From: Diplolepis rosae
Taxonomy: Eukaryota; Arthropoda; Insecta; Hymenoptera; Diplolepididae
Assembly (NCBI GenBank): GCA_030998225.1
Contig: JAPYXD010000711.1
Span: 124,001 to 188,000 of the forward strand
Direction of reading: 5' to 3'
DNA length: 64,000 bases
The notes under the pieces are model-generated. The model searched no databases. It worked only from the letters and a program-made list of their open reading frames with translations, and was not told the DNA's origin. Below, in pieces: positions 52,643 to 60,538 of this stretch. Each line of letters opens with the position of its first letter. Position 1 is the first letter of the stretch. The position numbers and the translations under genes were made by a program.

Positions 52643-52792
52643 TTCAATTTTTATTATTTGGTAATCATTGTGTCTTTTCATTGACTTATCCTCATCCATA
52701 AGCGAGGATCATTCGATCCTAACTTAAAACGAGGAATCTTCGATCAAAGTAAGTATTTACGTACTTGTGACGTAACATACTTCCTTTTTTTC

Positions 52793-52810
52793 TGGTGCAT
52801 CGGCCGCGAA
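52793..52810 (+). other. Primer-binding site, tRNA-Gly type
   Basis: TGGTGCATCGGCCG matches the reverse complement of the 3' end of insect tRNA-Gly (GCC/CCC family, ending CGGCCGATGCA plus CCA), as known from published tRNA sequences. The match covers 14 bases, then one mismatch, then three more matches. This is where minus-strand DNA synthesis would start. The 15-nt gap from the proposed LTR end is longer than usual for the group, so the LTR end may be slightly different. Confidence 0.75.
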
Positions 52811-53680
52811 ACACAAGTCAATTGAAATTTAACACATTGATTGTTAATATTGAATAAATAAATGATTATGAAATATTATTTCAACTTGTAACTTGAAATT
52901 TCAATAAAATTGATTTGTTAGATCACAAAGGGATTTGACCTTGAGGCTAACCTTAATGATTTAATAATCAAATCATTTCCTTGAAATTTTATAATTTATA
53001 TAAATTGTTTAAAAATAAAATAAGTTTGAAAATTCACGCAGGGATCTGACCTTGAGGCTAACCTAAGTGATTAAGTAACTTATCTTATTTAAAAAAATAT
53101 TCTAATTTGTTAACCAAGTTTTGGTTTAAGTTAAAACAAACATAAAAAACAGAATATTTTTATTTGCAAAAAAAAATTGTCCAAAGATTTGCACTTAAGT
53201 TAACTTTTCCAATATAATAAAAATAATTTATGAATATTTCGAATGATCATTGTTATAAACAAATTTGTTTAATTGTTATAAACAATTTATAAATAAATAA
53301 AATAAATTATTTTGATTTTACATGAAGGGCACATGCAGTTGGTAAAGAAAAATATTTTATTATTTTAAGAAATTTATTATTAAAAATTATAAATTTACAA
53401 ACAATTGAGCGATTATTTATTTAATTTGAATATTTGAAATAATTATATTTTTATATCATTATTTTATTTTCAAATGACGAAATACAAATTTCATTTCAAA
53501 TTATATTGTTATTAAAAATAAATAAACAAATTAAAAATAAATTTTACTAATCTCATTTTATTTTTCTTAAAAAACAAATTTTATATATATATTTTTTATT
53601 GTTATAAACAATTGAATAATTTAAAATAACAATAAACAATCAACGCTCAATACAAAATATTGTAAATTTATAATGACTCA
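52811..53680 (+). other. AT-rich retrotransposon leader, no gene seen
   Basis: This 870-bp stretch between primer-binding site and gag is very AT-rich and has no long reading frame. It contains a 35-bp direct repeat (52,929-52,963 and 53,040-53,074) and several ATTGTTATAAACA-like repeats around 53,250-53,290 and 53,600. Such leaders normally hold the packaging signal, but none can be identified from the sequence. Confidence 0.6.
52929..53074 (+). repeat. Direct repeat pair in the leader
   Basis: Two copies of about 35 bp share GACCTTGAGGCTAACCT and flanking bases and differ at a few positions. Their starts are 111 bp apart. They are the only GC-richer, conserved-looking islands in the leader. 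Confidence 0.75.
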
Positions 53681-54970
53681 ATGTCAAAACCAAATATCCC
53701 TTTAGAATCTACCCCGAAAGTTATAACACGTAGTCAAGCTAAACAAGATAGTCAGCTTGCAAAAATAGTAGATTTGAATCAAAAGGGTAATTTAAAAATA
53801 AAACCAATTAGAAATAGAGAATATTCAACTGATAATAAATGCCAAAATATCCCTGATCCAATCCCTACAGAACAAGAATTAGATAACACTCTTAAGTTAG
53901 ATGATTCAAGTTTAGACAAGACTCTAATTAATAATCAAAATATATCACGTGAAAATTCAGAAAAAACTAGCGGGTTTCATTCAAGTTTCTGTCCAGATTT
54001 AAGCATTGTAACAGGATCCAGTAATCAAGATCAAACTCTAACGAATGAATTATCTTATTTGGACGAATTCAATTTGCTAAGCTCAACATTAATAACAGTA
54101 GATAATAAAACTTTGAAAGAAAGATTGGAAACCTCATTGGCAGGCGAATCTATAATTAGTAACAACGATAGCGACGACGACAAAAGCGACACAGAAGCCA
54201 TAAATCAGGATAATCCCGTAAGAGTAAATAACGAAGCGATGGCCGTGGTCATACCCAACAGCCAGCAGGTATCCTTACGCGACGCGCTAGAGGTGGTCCC
54301 ATTGTTCGACGGAAGTAACCTCCCATTGTCACATTTTATTGAGGGTTGCATGGAGGCAAAGGCAATGCTACCGACACCTGCAGCTCAAGAAAACCTCGCA
54401 AGGCTATTAAGAGGTAAATTAACTGGAGAAGCCAGAAAATGCATTTTTGGTTCTACTTATACAACAATAGAAGAATTGATAGAAAAATTGAAAAGAGTAT
54501 ATGCCCCTGCGAAAAGCGTGTACCAGTTACAGGGAGAATTAGGTAATACATTTATGTGGGAAAGAGAAAATGTACTTTCCTATGCTGCTAGGATGAAAGA
54601 AATTGCCGACAAAATCGAAGATGTTCACAGGCTCAATAATAATGGTCAGGTAGATAATAATTTTAAAGTAAACCTTGAAAAAGACGTAATTCAATGTTTT
54701 ATACGCGGTTTGCGTCCTGAGTTAGAAATTCGTGTTGAAGAAAAGGATACTTTTAAAGAAGTTATTAGCGACAGTATTGATATAGAACGAAGATTAGCTG
54801 CAAATTCCGCACTACGAAGAAATAAAAATATGGATTATTCAAAAAGTGACGAATCATCTAATAATAAAAATAATAAAACAACCCGATTTAACGTAGCAAT
54901 TGAAAACAAAACTATTTGTTTAATTTGTAAAAAACCAGGTCACACAACTGAAAAATGTTTTCATTTATGA
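53681..54970 (+). CDS. gag: Gag, N-terminal and capsid part, broken by a stop
   Basis: This is the structural protein of the retrotransposon: it forms the particle and binds RNA. The ATG is the first after the AT-rich leader. Residues 1-190 are polar and probably disordered. Residues about 195-360 have the alpha-helical pattern of a Ty3/Gypsy capsid (LRDALEVVPLFDG near the start, YAARMKEIADKI, FIRGLRPEL). A CCHC zinc knuckle follows, with C413, C416, H421 and C426 (54,917-54,958). The frame ends at an in-frame TGA three residues after the knuckle, yet stays Asn/Gln-rich and open beyond it to about 55,079, so the stop looks like a mutation. The rest of the nucleocapsid lies beyond the Penelope-like insertion at 59,589. 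Family assignment is firm; the exact clade is not. Confidence 0.85.
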   Translation: MSKPNIPLESTPKVITRSQAKQDSQLAKIVDLNQKGNLKIKPIRNREYSTDNKCQNIPDPIPTEQELDNTLKLDDSSLDKTLINNQNISRENSEKTSGFHSSFCPDLSIVTGSSNQDQTLTNELSYLDEFNLLSSTLITVDNKTLKERLETSLAGESIISNNDSDDDKSDTEAINQDNPVRVNNEAMAVVIPNSQQVSLRDALEVVPLFDGSNLPLSHFIEGCMEAKAMLPTPAAQENLARLLRGKLTGEARKCIFGSTYTTIEELIEKLKRVYAPAKSVYQLQGELGNTFMWERENVLSYAARMKEIADKIEDVHRLNNNGQVDNNFKVNLEKDVIQCFIRGLRPELEIRVEEKDTFKEVISDSIDIERRLAANSALRRNKNMDYSKSDESSNNKNNKTTRFNVAIENKTICLICKKPGHTTEKCFHL

Positions 54971-55076
54971 AAAGCTCAAGATGCAGTTTTTAATAATAAA
55001 CAAAAAAATTTTTTGCGTCCTAACCAACAAGGATATAGTAATTTCAATGGTCAAAGAAGTAATAATAATAATAATT
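54971..55076 (+). pseudogene. gag: Gag continuation after the in-frame stop
   Basis: The reading frame of the upstream gag part continues here for 35 codons, rich in Asn, Gln and Lys, ending in an (AAT)5 run (55,061-55,075) where the Penelope-like element starts. Composition matches the Asn-rich gag segment on the far side of that element. It would be translated only if the stop at 54,968 were absent or read through. Confidence 0.65.
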
Positions 55077-55136
55077 GAAGATATATGTTGATGTTGGTAA
55101 TTGGCTTTAGGGTCCAAGGTTGATAAAAACTCAGAG

Positions 55137-55201
55137 TTTTACATAATCAGACGTTTCGGCTCTGATCGGAGCCCTCATCAGTGATTTATTCAAATCTAAA
55201 A
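55137..55201 (-). ncRNA. Candidate hammerhead ribozyme, left arm
   Basis: This is the reverse complement of the motif in the right arm, with the same core bases: CTGATGA, a 5-bp stem II, GAAA and the GTC cleavage triplet, covering 55,150-55,181 on the minus strand. The outer stem I strands are at 55,137-55,141 and 55,197-55,201. A + strand transcript would carry it as antisense. Confidence 0.6.
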
Positions 55202-55488
55202 ATACAGAAAAATGGTTTAGCTAACATAGGATATTTTGCATACAAAATTTTTTGTAAAAATTTAACAAGTAATTATAATTATGTTTTTACATGTAGGTAA
55301 ATAAATTTTGATATTACTTTGAGGTAAATATTTCATTCACATAACCTAACAAACTAGATACCAGAAAGCATTTTTTGGAAGGTTGGAATTAAGTGTCTAA
55401 ATATAAAAAATATTTTTAATTGACATTCGTGCATGGAATTGTAGATTGAAATTTTTGTGGTGTAGTTTTTAATATACATACATACACA

Positions 55489-55490
55489 AC

Positions 55491-55532
<42 letters not shown>

Positions 55533-55650
55533 CACACATATACATCACGCATGCAATATATACACATATATATGTGCAATATACAATGTACATATACTAT
55601 ATAATATGCATACGTACATACACACATACATACATACATATGACATGCAC
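55489..55650. repeat. Dinucleotide and tetranucleotide microsatellite in left arm
   Basis: An (AC)n run of about 15 units is followed by (AT)n and mixed ACAT/ATAC tracts. The small reading frames that cross it (Cys/Val/Tyr-rich) are by-products of the repeat. The equivalent part of the right arm has different unit numbers, as expected for slippage after insertion. Confidence 0.9.
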
Positions 55651-56425
55651 ATAACATTATATATACCACACATATAAAATATTTTCAAATTCTTTAAATA
55701 TTATTTCTTTTGGTATGAAGTGCAATCTGTAAATTTTATTTAATTCAACATTTTTTTCTTTGGCATATTTTCCTTAGAAATTTGTCCGCTGTGATACTTT
55801 TAGCAAGAAGAACTGAAAAATTGATAGTTTTTTTGCAATGACTTAGAACATAAAGAGTCCGTAGAGTTATAAAAAAGGCTTTTTCCCAATCGTGGGTATA
55901 GACAATGAGGCTGCTTATTCGGAATGTACACAAAAAGGCCATAAATTTTCATATAATATTGCACATAAAGTTTTCTTTGGTTTGAGTCTAGATCTAAAAT
56001 TACCTATGTAAATATTTCTTATGTGTAAAGCAATGAGAATAGCACTGTGTAAAATCCAGTTTTTTGGAAGTAAATTGCCGATTTTTTGGTTTGACAAGTA
56101 GATGTAAGAAAAAATATTGTAAAAAATTATAAGTTGTGTAAAGAAATTTAGATGCGATTGTACATAGAAAGAAAAAAAATTTGTTTACATAAATAAAGGT
56201 ATGAAAAGACGTAGAGAGCCGCGAAAAAAATTCTAGGAGTAATTTTATCGAAATCTAATAGTAATGTCTTAGTGTTTAATGTGTAGTACTTTCAAATGTG
56301 TAGGTATGGTATTTTTTATTATTAAATTTGTGCACAATTCTATCCAAATTTTTAAATCCTATCACAGACTATATATAGAGTAAAAAAGGAGGACTAACCT
56401 TGATTAAAATTACGACTTTTTGTAT

Positions 56426-57243
56426 CATCGTCTCTTTCTGTGGCAGCCCTACCTATAATCTAGCATCCTTTTACAATAACATTATTTCAAAAAACATAAC
56501 TCCTCCTATGTCACGAATTAAAAACAGCTTTGATTTCATTGAAAAGGTCAAAAACACCAAAATTCCATCTGGTTACAAAATCATTTCGTTAGATGCTGTT
56601 TCACTTTTCACCAACGTTCAAATTGGTCTTGCTATGAAAGGTATCAAGGCTAGGTGGTCCCAAATTCAACCACACGTTAACATGCCCTGGTACCAATTTG
56701 AAAAAGGTATCAGAACATGTTCCACAAACTCAGCATTCAATTTCCAGGGTATGTTCTTCAAACAAAAATCTGGTTTTCCAATGGGTTCCCCACTCTCTCC
56801 TATAGCCGCCGATATCGTCATGGACGACCTCGAGAAGAAATGCATAGATTCTCTCCCATTTCAAGTCCCATTTTATTTCAGATATGTGGACGACATATTA
56901 ACAGCGGTACCAGTCAACGAAATCGACACAATCAAAAATACATTCAACAGCCATAACCATAAAATACAATTCACAATAGAAGAAGAATCGGAAAACAAAA
57001 TCTGTTTTCTTGATGTTCTCGTTATTCGAGACGGAGAAAACATAAAAACAGACTGGTACCAGAAACCAACATGGTCCGGCCGCCTTCTCAATTTTCATTC
57101 ACATCACCCGCTCAAATACAAAATCAACATAATTAATAATTTAGTCGACAGAGGCATTACTCTAGCACACAAAAGCTTTCACACAAAAAACATTCAAAAA
57201 ATAAAAATGACTTTGATTAAAAATAATTACCCACGAAAAAAAA
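56426..57243 (+). pseudogene. Penelope-like reverse transcriptase, 5'-truncated
   Basis: The frame is open from 56,400 (TTG, inside the arm) to 57,416, but recognisable protein begins right at the arm boundary with SPTYNLASF. Numbering from 56,400, the reverse transcriptase motifs are SLDAVSLFTN (D65), QKSGFPMGSPLSP (122-134) and YVDD (162-165, catalytic D164 and D165), all intact. HSHHPLKYKINII follows, typical of Penelope-like proteins. The N-terminal few hundred residues of a full-length protein are missing. At an A9 run (57,235-57,243) the real protein moves to another frame; the remaining 57 codons of this frame are out-of-frame residue. In a full element this enzyme copies RNA at a nicked chromosomal target. 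Confidence 0.88.
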
Positions 57244-57858
57244 ATCATCAATTCAACGATTCAAAAAAGACTAAATTACCTCTCAAAAAAAGCCTCTGTT
57301 ACAAACGCACACACACAAAAAGCACCCAAGAACGACACAATCACAGACACACACTCCAACACGGCGGGTCAACTTTCAAGGTACATACCATTACCTTACG
57401 TACAAGGACTCACTGAAAAAATTTCGGGTATCTTAAAACCATTTAATATAAAAATAGCTCCCCGTAATATTAACGACCTATCACACCTTTTCAAATCAGC
57501 CAAGGACCCAATCCCGTTGCTTGATGCCGCTGATGTCGTCTACAATATACCTTGCTCAGATTGTAAAGCTACTTATATAGGCACGACCAAACGCCCCTTA
57601 AAAACCAGAATCCATGAGCATAAAAAAGATGTCTTTAACCCTCCAGAAAAATGGACTGCCCTAACGAAACACGCATGGCACCAAGATCACAAATTTAATT
57701 TTGATGAAGTCACAATAATAGACAGATCAGATAACTACAAAAAACGCATGATTCTAGAAATGACCCACATAGCCAGTACTTCACATTCTGTAAATCAAAG
57801 GACTGATACAGAAAATTTATCAGTTTTTTATCTCCCTCTCTTAAACAACCAAGCCTAA
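57244..57858 (+). pseudogene. Penelope-like C-terminal region with GIY-YIG endonuclease
   Basis: The frame is open from 57,217 to the stop at 57,858 and continues the reverse transcriptase protein after a frame change. Its first part (RYIPLPYVQGLTEKI, then FKSAKDPIP) is the usual link to the nuclease. The nuclease begins near VVYNIPCSDC and runs through TYIGTTKRPLKTRIHEH. Numbering from 57,517, C13 and C16 form the CX2C, R31 is the likely catalytic arginine, H52, H55 and H58 lie in KHAWHQDHKF, and E81 in RMILEMTHI is the expected catalytic glutamate. In Penelope-like elements this domain nicks DNA to start insertion. Key residues are present, but the frameshift separates it from the polymerase. 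Confidence 0.88.
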
Positions 57859-58212
57859 CTCCATTCAAAATTCATAATATTAAAAAATCCTGAAAGTCCT
57901 GAAATACATAAATACATATACTTTCTGGAAACACTCAAAATATGCCGACGAAACCTTTATGTCTCCGGTTACAATTTATGGTCTTCTCATTGTCCTAACA
58001 GTCCAGCCACCTCCAGCACATCCTTTTCTTTCTCCAAAAAAATCCCTAAAGGGGAAAAAAATCTTACCCCTCCCACTCTCATCTCAATATGCATGCCTAA
58101 AAACCAAAACATAACTCAGTTTACGAGTCAACCTCCCAGGGGAGAGGTGTGTGCAGTCTAAGTTATGTGTCTTCCCAAAAAACGGAAAAAGAAAAACTGG
58201 ATAATAACATTT
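57859..58212 (+). other. 3' untranslated part of the Penelope-like element
   Basis: This is 354 bp of single-copy sequence between the endonuclease stop and the right arm. It has C-rich and A-rich patches (CCTAAAGGGGAAAAAAA, CCCCTCCCACTC). No gene or clear regulatory site is seen. Confidence 0.6.
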
Positions 58213-59097
58213 ATACAAAAAGTCGTAATTTTAATCAAGGTTAGTCCTCCTTTTTTACTCTATATATAGTCTGTGATAGGATTTAAAAATTTGGATAGAA
58301 TTGTGCACAAATTTAATAATAAAAAATACCATACCTACACATTTGAAAGTACTACACATTAAACACTAAGACATTACTATTAGATTTCGATAAAATTACT
58401 CCTAGAATTTTTTTCGCGGCTCTCTACGTCTTTTCATACCTTTATTTATGTAAACAAATTTTTTTCTTTCTATGTACAATCGCATCTAAATTTCTTTACA
58501 CAACTTATAATTTTTTACAATATTTTTTCTTACATCTACTTGTCAAACCAAAAAATCGGCAATTTACTTCCAAAAAACTGGATTTTACACAGTGCTATTC
58601 TCATTGCTTTACACATAAGAAATATTTACATAGGTAATTTTAGATCTAGACTCAAACCAAAGAAAACTTTATGTGCAATATTATATGAAAATTTATGGCC
58701 TTTTTGTGTACATTCCGAATAAGCAGCCTCATTGTCTATACCCACGATTGGGAAAAAGCCTTTTTTATAACTCTACGGACTCTTTATGTTCTAAGTCATT
58801 GCAAAAAAACTATCAATTTTTCAGTTCTTCTTGCTAAAAAAGTATCACAGCGGACAAATTTCTAAGGAAAATATGCCAAAGAAAAAAATGTTGAATTAAA
58901 TAAAATTTACAGATTGCACTTCATACCAAAAGAAATAATATTTAAAGAATTTGAAAATATTTTATATGTGTGGTATATATAATGTTATGTGCATGTCATA
59001 TGTATGTATGTATGTGTGTATGTACGTATGCATATTATATAGTATATGTACATTGTATATTGCACATATATATGTGTATATATTGCATGCGTGATGT

Positions 59098-59100
59098 ATA

Positions 59101-59161
<61 letters not shown>

Positions 59162-59176
59162 GTATGTATATATATA
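59098..59176. repeat. (AT)n microsatellite in right arm
   Basis: A long TATA/TATG dinucleotide tract produces small spurious reading frames rich in Tyr and Ile on both strands. It is longer in AT units than the matching left-arm tract, which has (AC)n instead. Confidence 0.9.
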
Positions 59177-59429
59177 AAATTTCAATCTACAATTCCATGC
59201 ACGAATGTCAATTAAAAATATTTTTTATATTTAGACACTTAATTCCAACCTTCCAAAAAATGCTTTCTGGTATCTAGTTTGTTAGGTTATGTGAATGAAA
59301 TATTTACCTCAAAGTAATATCAAAATTTATTTACCTACATGTAAAAACATAATTATAATTACTTGTTAAATTTTTACAAAAAATTTTGTATGCAAAATAT
59401 CCTATGTTAGCAAAACCCTTTTTCTGTAT

Positions 59430-59494
59430 TTTTAGATTTGAATAAATCACTGATGAGGGCTCCGATCAGAGCCGAAACGTCTGATTATGTAAAA
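59430..59494 (+). ncRNA. Candidate hammerhead ribozyme, right arm
   Basis: The core is 59,450-59,481: CTGATGA, an unpaired G, stem II GGCTC/GAGCC with loop CGATCA, then GAAA, a two-base-pair stem III (A-U and C-G with no loop) and GTC as cleavage triplet. Stem I is formed by AATCA (59,445-59,449) with TGATT (59,482-59,486), then an internal loop, then TTTTA with TAAAA. Type I hammerheads with very short stem III are known from Penelope-like elements, where they work better as dimers. The extra G next to stem II departs from the consensus, so activity is uncertain. Confidence 0.65.
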
Positions 59495-59588
59495 CTCTGA
59501 GTTTTTATCAACCTTGGACCCTAAAGCCAATTACCAACATCAACATATATCTTCAATTATTAATTAAGGGTCAATGTAAGTCCAGAAT

Positions 59589-60071
59589 ATGAATAATAAT
59601 AATTTTGCAAGAAACAATTACAATAATTTTCCGAATAACAATTTTTTAAGAAATAAAAATTATAATTTTATTAAGAATAACAATAATAATTTGCAAAATA
59701 GAAATAATAATTATAAAAACAATAATAATAATGTTTTACAACAAAGATACAACAATAATAATAATTTTCCTAGAAATTTTTACAATAATAACAATAATGT
59801 TAATAATAATAATAGACAATGGAATCCAGGACAGTATCAAAACTTTAACTTAGGACAGTCTCAAAATCGAAATAAACCATATGAATATAGGTTTTTACAA
59901 AATAATAATAATCAACAAAATTCAAATTATACTGAAGTAGTTTGCAATTATTGTAAAAAACCCGGTCATTTAGTACGAGACTGCAAGATACGACCAAATA
60001 GCCAATCGCAAACAGCTCATCAGGAAAACTCCAAAGCTCTCGCCAGCACGGGTGCACTGAGGAAAGCATAA
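59589..60071 (+). CDS. gag: Gag, C-terminal nucleocapsid part with second zinc knuckle
   Basis: This is the downstream half of gag, cut off from its N-terminal part by the Penelope-like element. Residues 1-110 are extremely Asn-rich (AAT/AAC codons) with scattered Arg, Phe and Tyr, a low-complexity RNA-binding type sequence. A second CCHC knuckle follows: C119, C122, H127 and C132 (59,943-59,984). The ATG at 59,589 is just an internal Met; in the intact element translation would come from the upstream half. The end overlaps the protease frame, which is open from 59,957, by about 115 nt in the -1 direction, the usual place for Gag-Pro frameshifting. No convincing canonical slippery heptamer was found in the overlap. 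Confidence 0.82.
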   Translation: MNNNNFARNNYNNFPNNNFLRNKNYNFIKNNNNNLQNRNNNYKNNNNNVLQQRYNNNNNFPRNFYNNNNNVNNNNRQWNPGQYQNFNLGQSQNRNKPYEYRFLQNNNNQQNSNYTEVVCNYCKKPGHLVRDCKIRPNSQSQTAHQENSKALASTGALRKA

Positions 60072-60436
60072 ATCGAGAACCACTGGCATCCACTTCTAAC
60101 GCTCATACAACAACAACAATAAATATTTCAAAGTCCACTTCAATTCCATCAATTATAATATCAACGGAAGGTTTAAAAAATCCAACACACATGATGATTG
60201 ATACTGGTGCTGCTCGAAATTTAATTAAACAAAAGGTTCTCAACCCTGAAGTACCAATAAATAGGCATAACGTATTGAAACTTACAGGAATTAATGATTT
60301 ACCACTTTACACGTTAGGACAGGTAAAAATAAACATTTTTGGTTATCCAACGATATTTAACATTATTCCGAATAAAGTCCCAGTAGAAGAAGATGGAGTA
60401 TTAGGATCAGAATTTTTTCAAGATAATAGTGTATAA
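60071..60436 (+). CDS. pro: Aspartic protease of the retrotransposon, truncated
   Basis: This protease cuts the Gag and Pol polyproteins during particle maturation. The active-site triad DTG (60,200-60,208, in MMIDTGAARNLI) is intact, and the C-terminal LGSEFF matches the ILG-type helix region of retropepsins. The frame is -1 relative to gag and identical to the reverse transcriptase frame downstream. It is open back to 59,957, so the Met at 60,191 is not a real start. The frame stops at 60,436, where an AT-rich insertion begins; without it protease and reverse transcriptase would be one frame. Confidence 0.82.
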   Translation, partial: NREPLASTSNAHTTTTINISKSTSIPSIIISTEGLKNPTHMMIDTGAARNLIKQKVLNPEVPINRHNVLKLTGINDLPLYTLGQVKINIFGYPTIFNIIPNKVPVEEDGVLGSEFFQDNSV

Positions 60437-60538
60437 TAATATAATAATTGTGTATAATTATAATTGTAATTATAATTAATAATTATGTATAATTATAATT
60501 ATAATAAGTGTATAATTATATAATAATATAAAAACTAT
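60427..60538. repeat. AT-rich insertion between protease and reverse transcriptase
   Basis: About 110 bp consist almost only of AATTAT/TATAAT-type tracts and bring several in-frame stops into the pol frame. The reading frame is the same before and after. The pattern suggests local microsatellite expansion after insertion of the element, rather than another transposon; no terminal repeats are visible. Confidence 0.8.

Larger units (their letters stand above)
52024..52777 (+). repeat. 5' LTR of the Ty3/Gypsy-type retrotransposon
   Basis: The satellite stops here and unique sequence begins with TGTCACGTCCCGCG. The proposed 3' end reads TGTGACGTAACA, so the LTR follows the TG...CA rule with an imperfect terminal inverted repeat (TGTCACGTC against TGTTACGTC). 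It contains a CRE-like palindrome, TATA box and AATAAA in the expected U3-R-U5 order, and a primer-binding site lies 15 nt downstream. Three CACCTGTGG-like boxes are at about 52,417, 52,446 and 52,472. A GTAAGT donor-like site is at 52,749. The start is ambiguous by two or three bases because the satellite monomer also reads ATGTGT there. The 3' LTR is outside the window, so the length of 754 bp is inferred. Confidence 0.82.
55069..56425 (-). repeat. Left inverted arm (pseudo-LTR) of the Penelope-like element
   Basis: The sequence from TAATAATTGAAG to GACTTTTTGTAT is the reverse complement of 58,213-59,562. It equals the element's 3' end in inverted orientation. Spot differences include TGGTTTAGC against GGGTTTTGC and the length of an A-run near 55,800. 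The microsatellite part is (AC)n-rich here and (AT)n-rich in the other arm. It carries a hammerhead-like motif on the minus strand. Small open frames in it start with TTG, run in both arms, and are not supported as genes. Confidence 0.9.
55069..59562 (+). mobile_element. Penelope-like element with inverted arms, inserted in gag
   Basis: The element consists of a left arm (55,069-56,425), a 1.8-kb centre with reverse transcriptase and GIY-YIG endonuclease on the + strand, and a right arm (58,213-59,562). The arms are reverse complements apart from a few substitutions and different microsatellites. Penelope-like elements pair exactly this reverse transcriptase with a GIY-YIG nuclease. The element splits the two zinc knuckles of gag, so it arrived after the Gypsy copy. 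No clear target-site duplication is seen, because both flanks are (AAT)n-like. The inner part is 5'-truncated and frameshifted, so this copy is not autonomous. Confidence 0.9.
58213..59562 (+). repeat. Right inverted arm (pseudo-LTR) of the Penelope-like element
   Basis: The sequence from ATACAAAAAGTCG to CTTCAATTATTA is the reverse complement of the left arm. As it follows the coding region in the same orientation, this is the true 3' end of the element and the left arm is its inverted copy. It contains an (AT)n microsatellite at about 59,098-59,176 and a candidate hammerhead ribozyme near its end. Confidence 0.9.

Noticed and set aside
55354..55669. Cys/Val/Tyr-rich open frames on the minus strand
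   Set aside because: They are translations of (AC)n/(AT)n microsatellites.
55915..56097. 60-residue frame present in both inverted arms (also 58,540-58,722)
   Set aside because: The sequence is identical only because the arms are copies; the start is TTG and there is no family pattern. It could be a real small gene of the element, but nothing supports that.
56717..57098. Open frames in other frames and on the minus strand over the reverse transcriptase
   Set aside because: They are shadows of the Penelope-like reverse transcriptase frame.
59563..59588. Target-site duplication of the Penelope-like element (GGTCAA...AATAAT resembling the left flank)
   Set aside because: Similarity to 55,049-55,075 is imperfect and dominated by AAT repeats, so it cannot be told from chance.
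59943..60030. Slippery site for Gag-Pro frameshifting (AAAAAAC at about 59,955 and GGAAAAC at about 60,023)
   Set aside because: Neither has the right phase or base pairing for a canonical -1 heptamer, and the first lies inside the zinc knuckle. The mechanism is left open.
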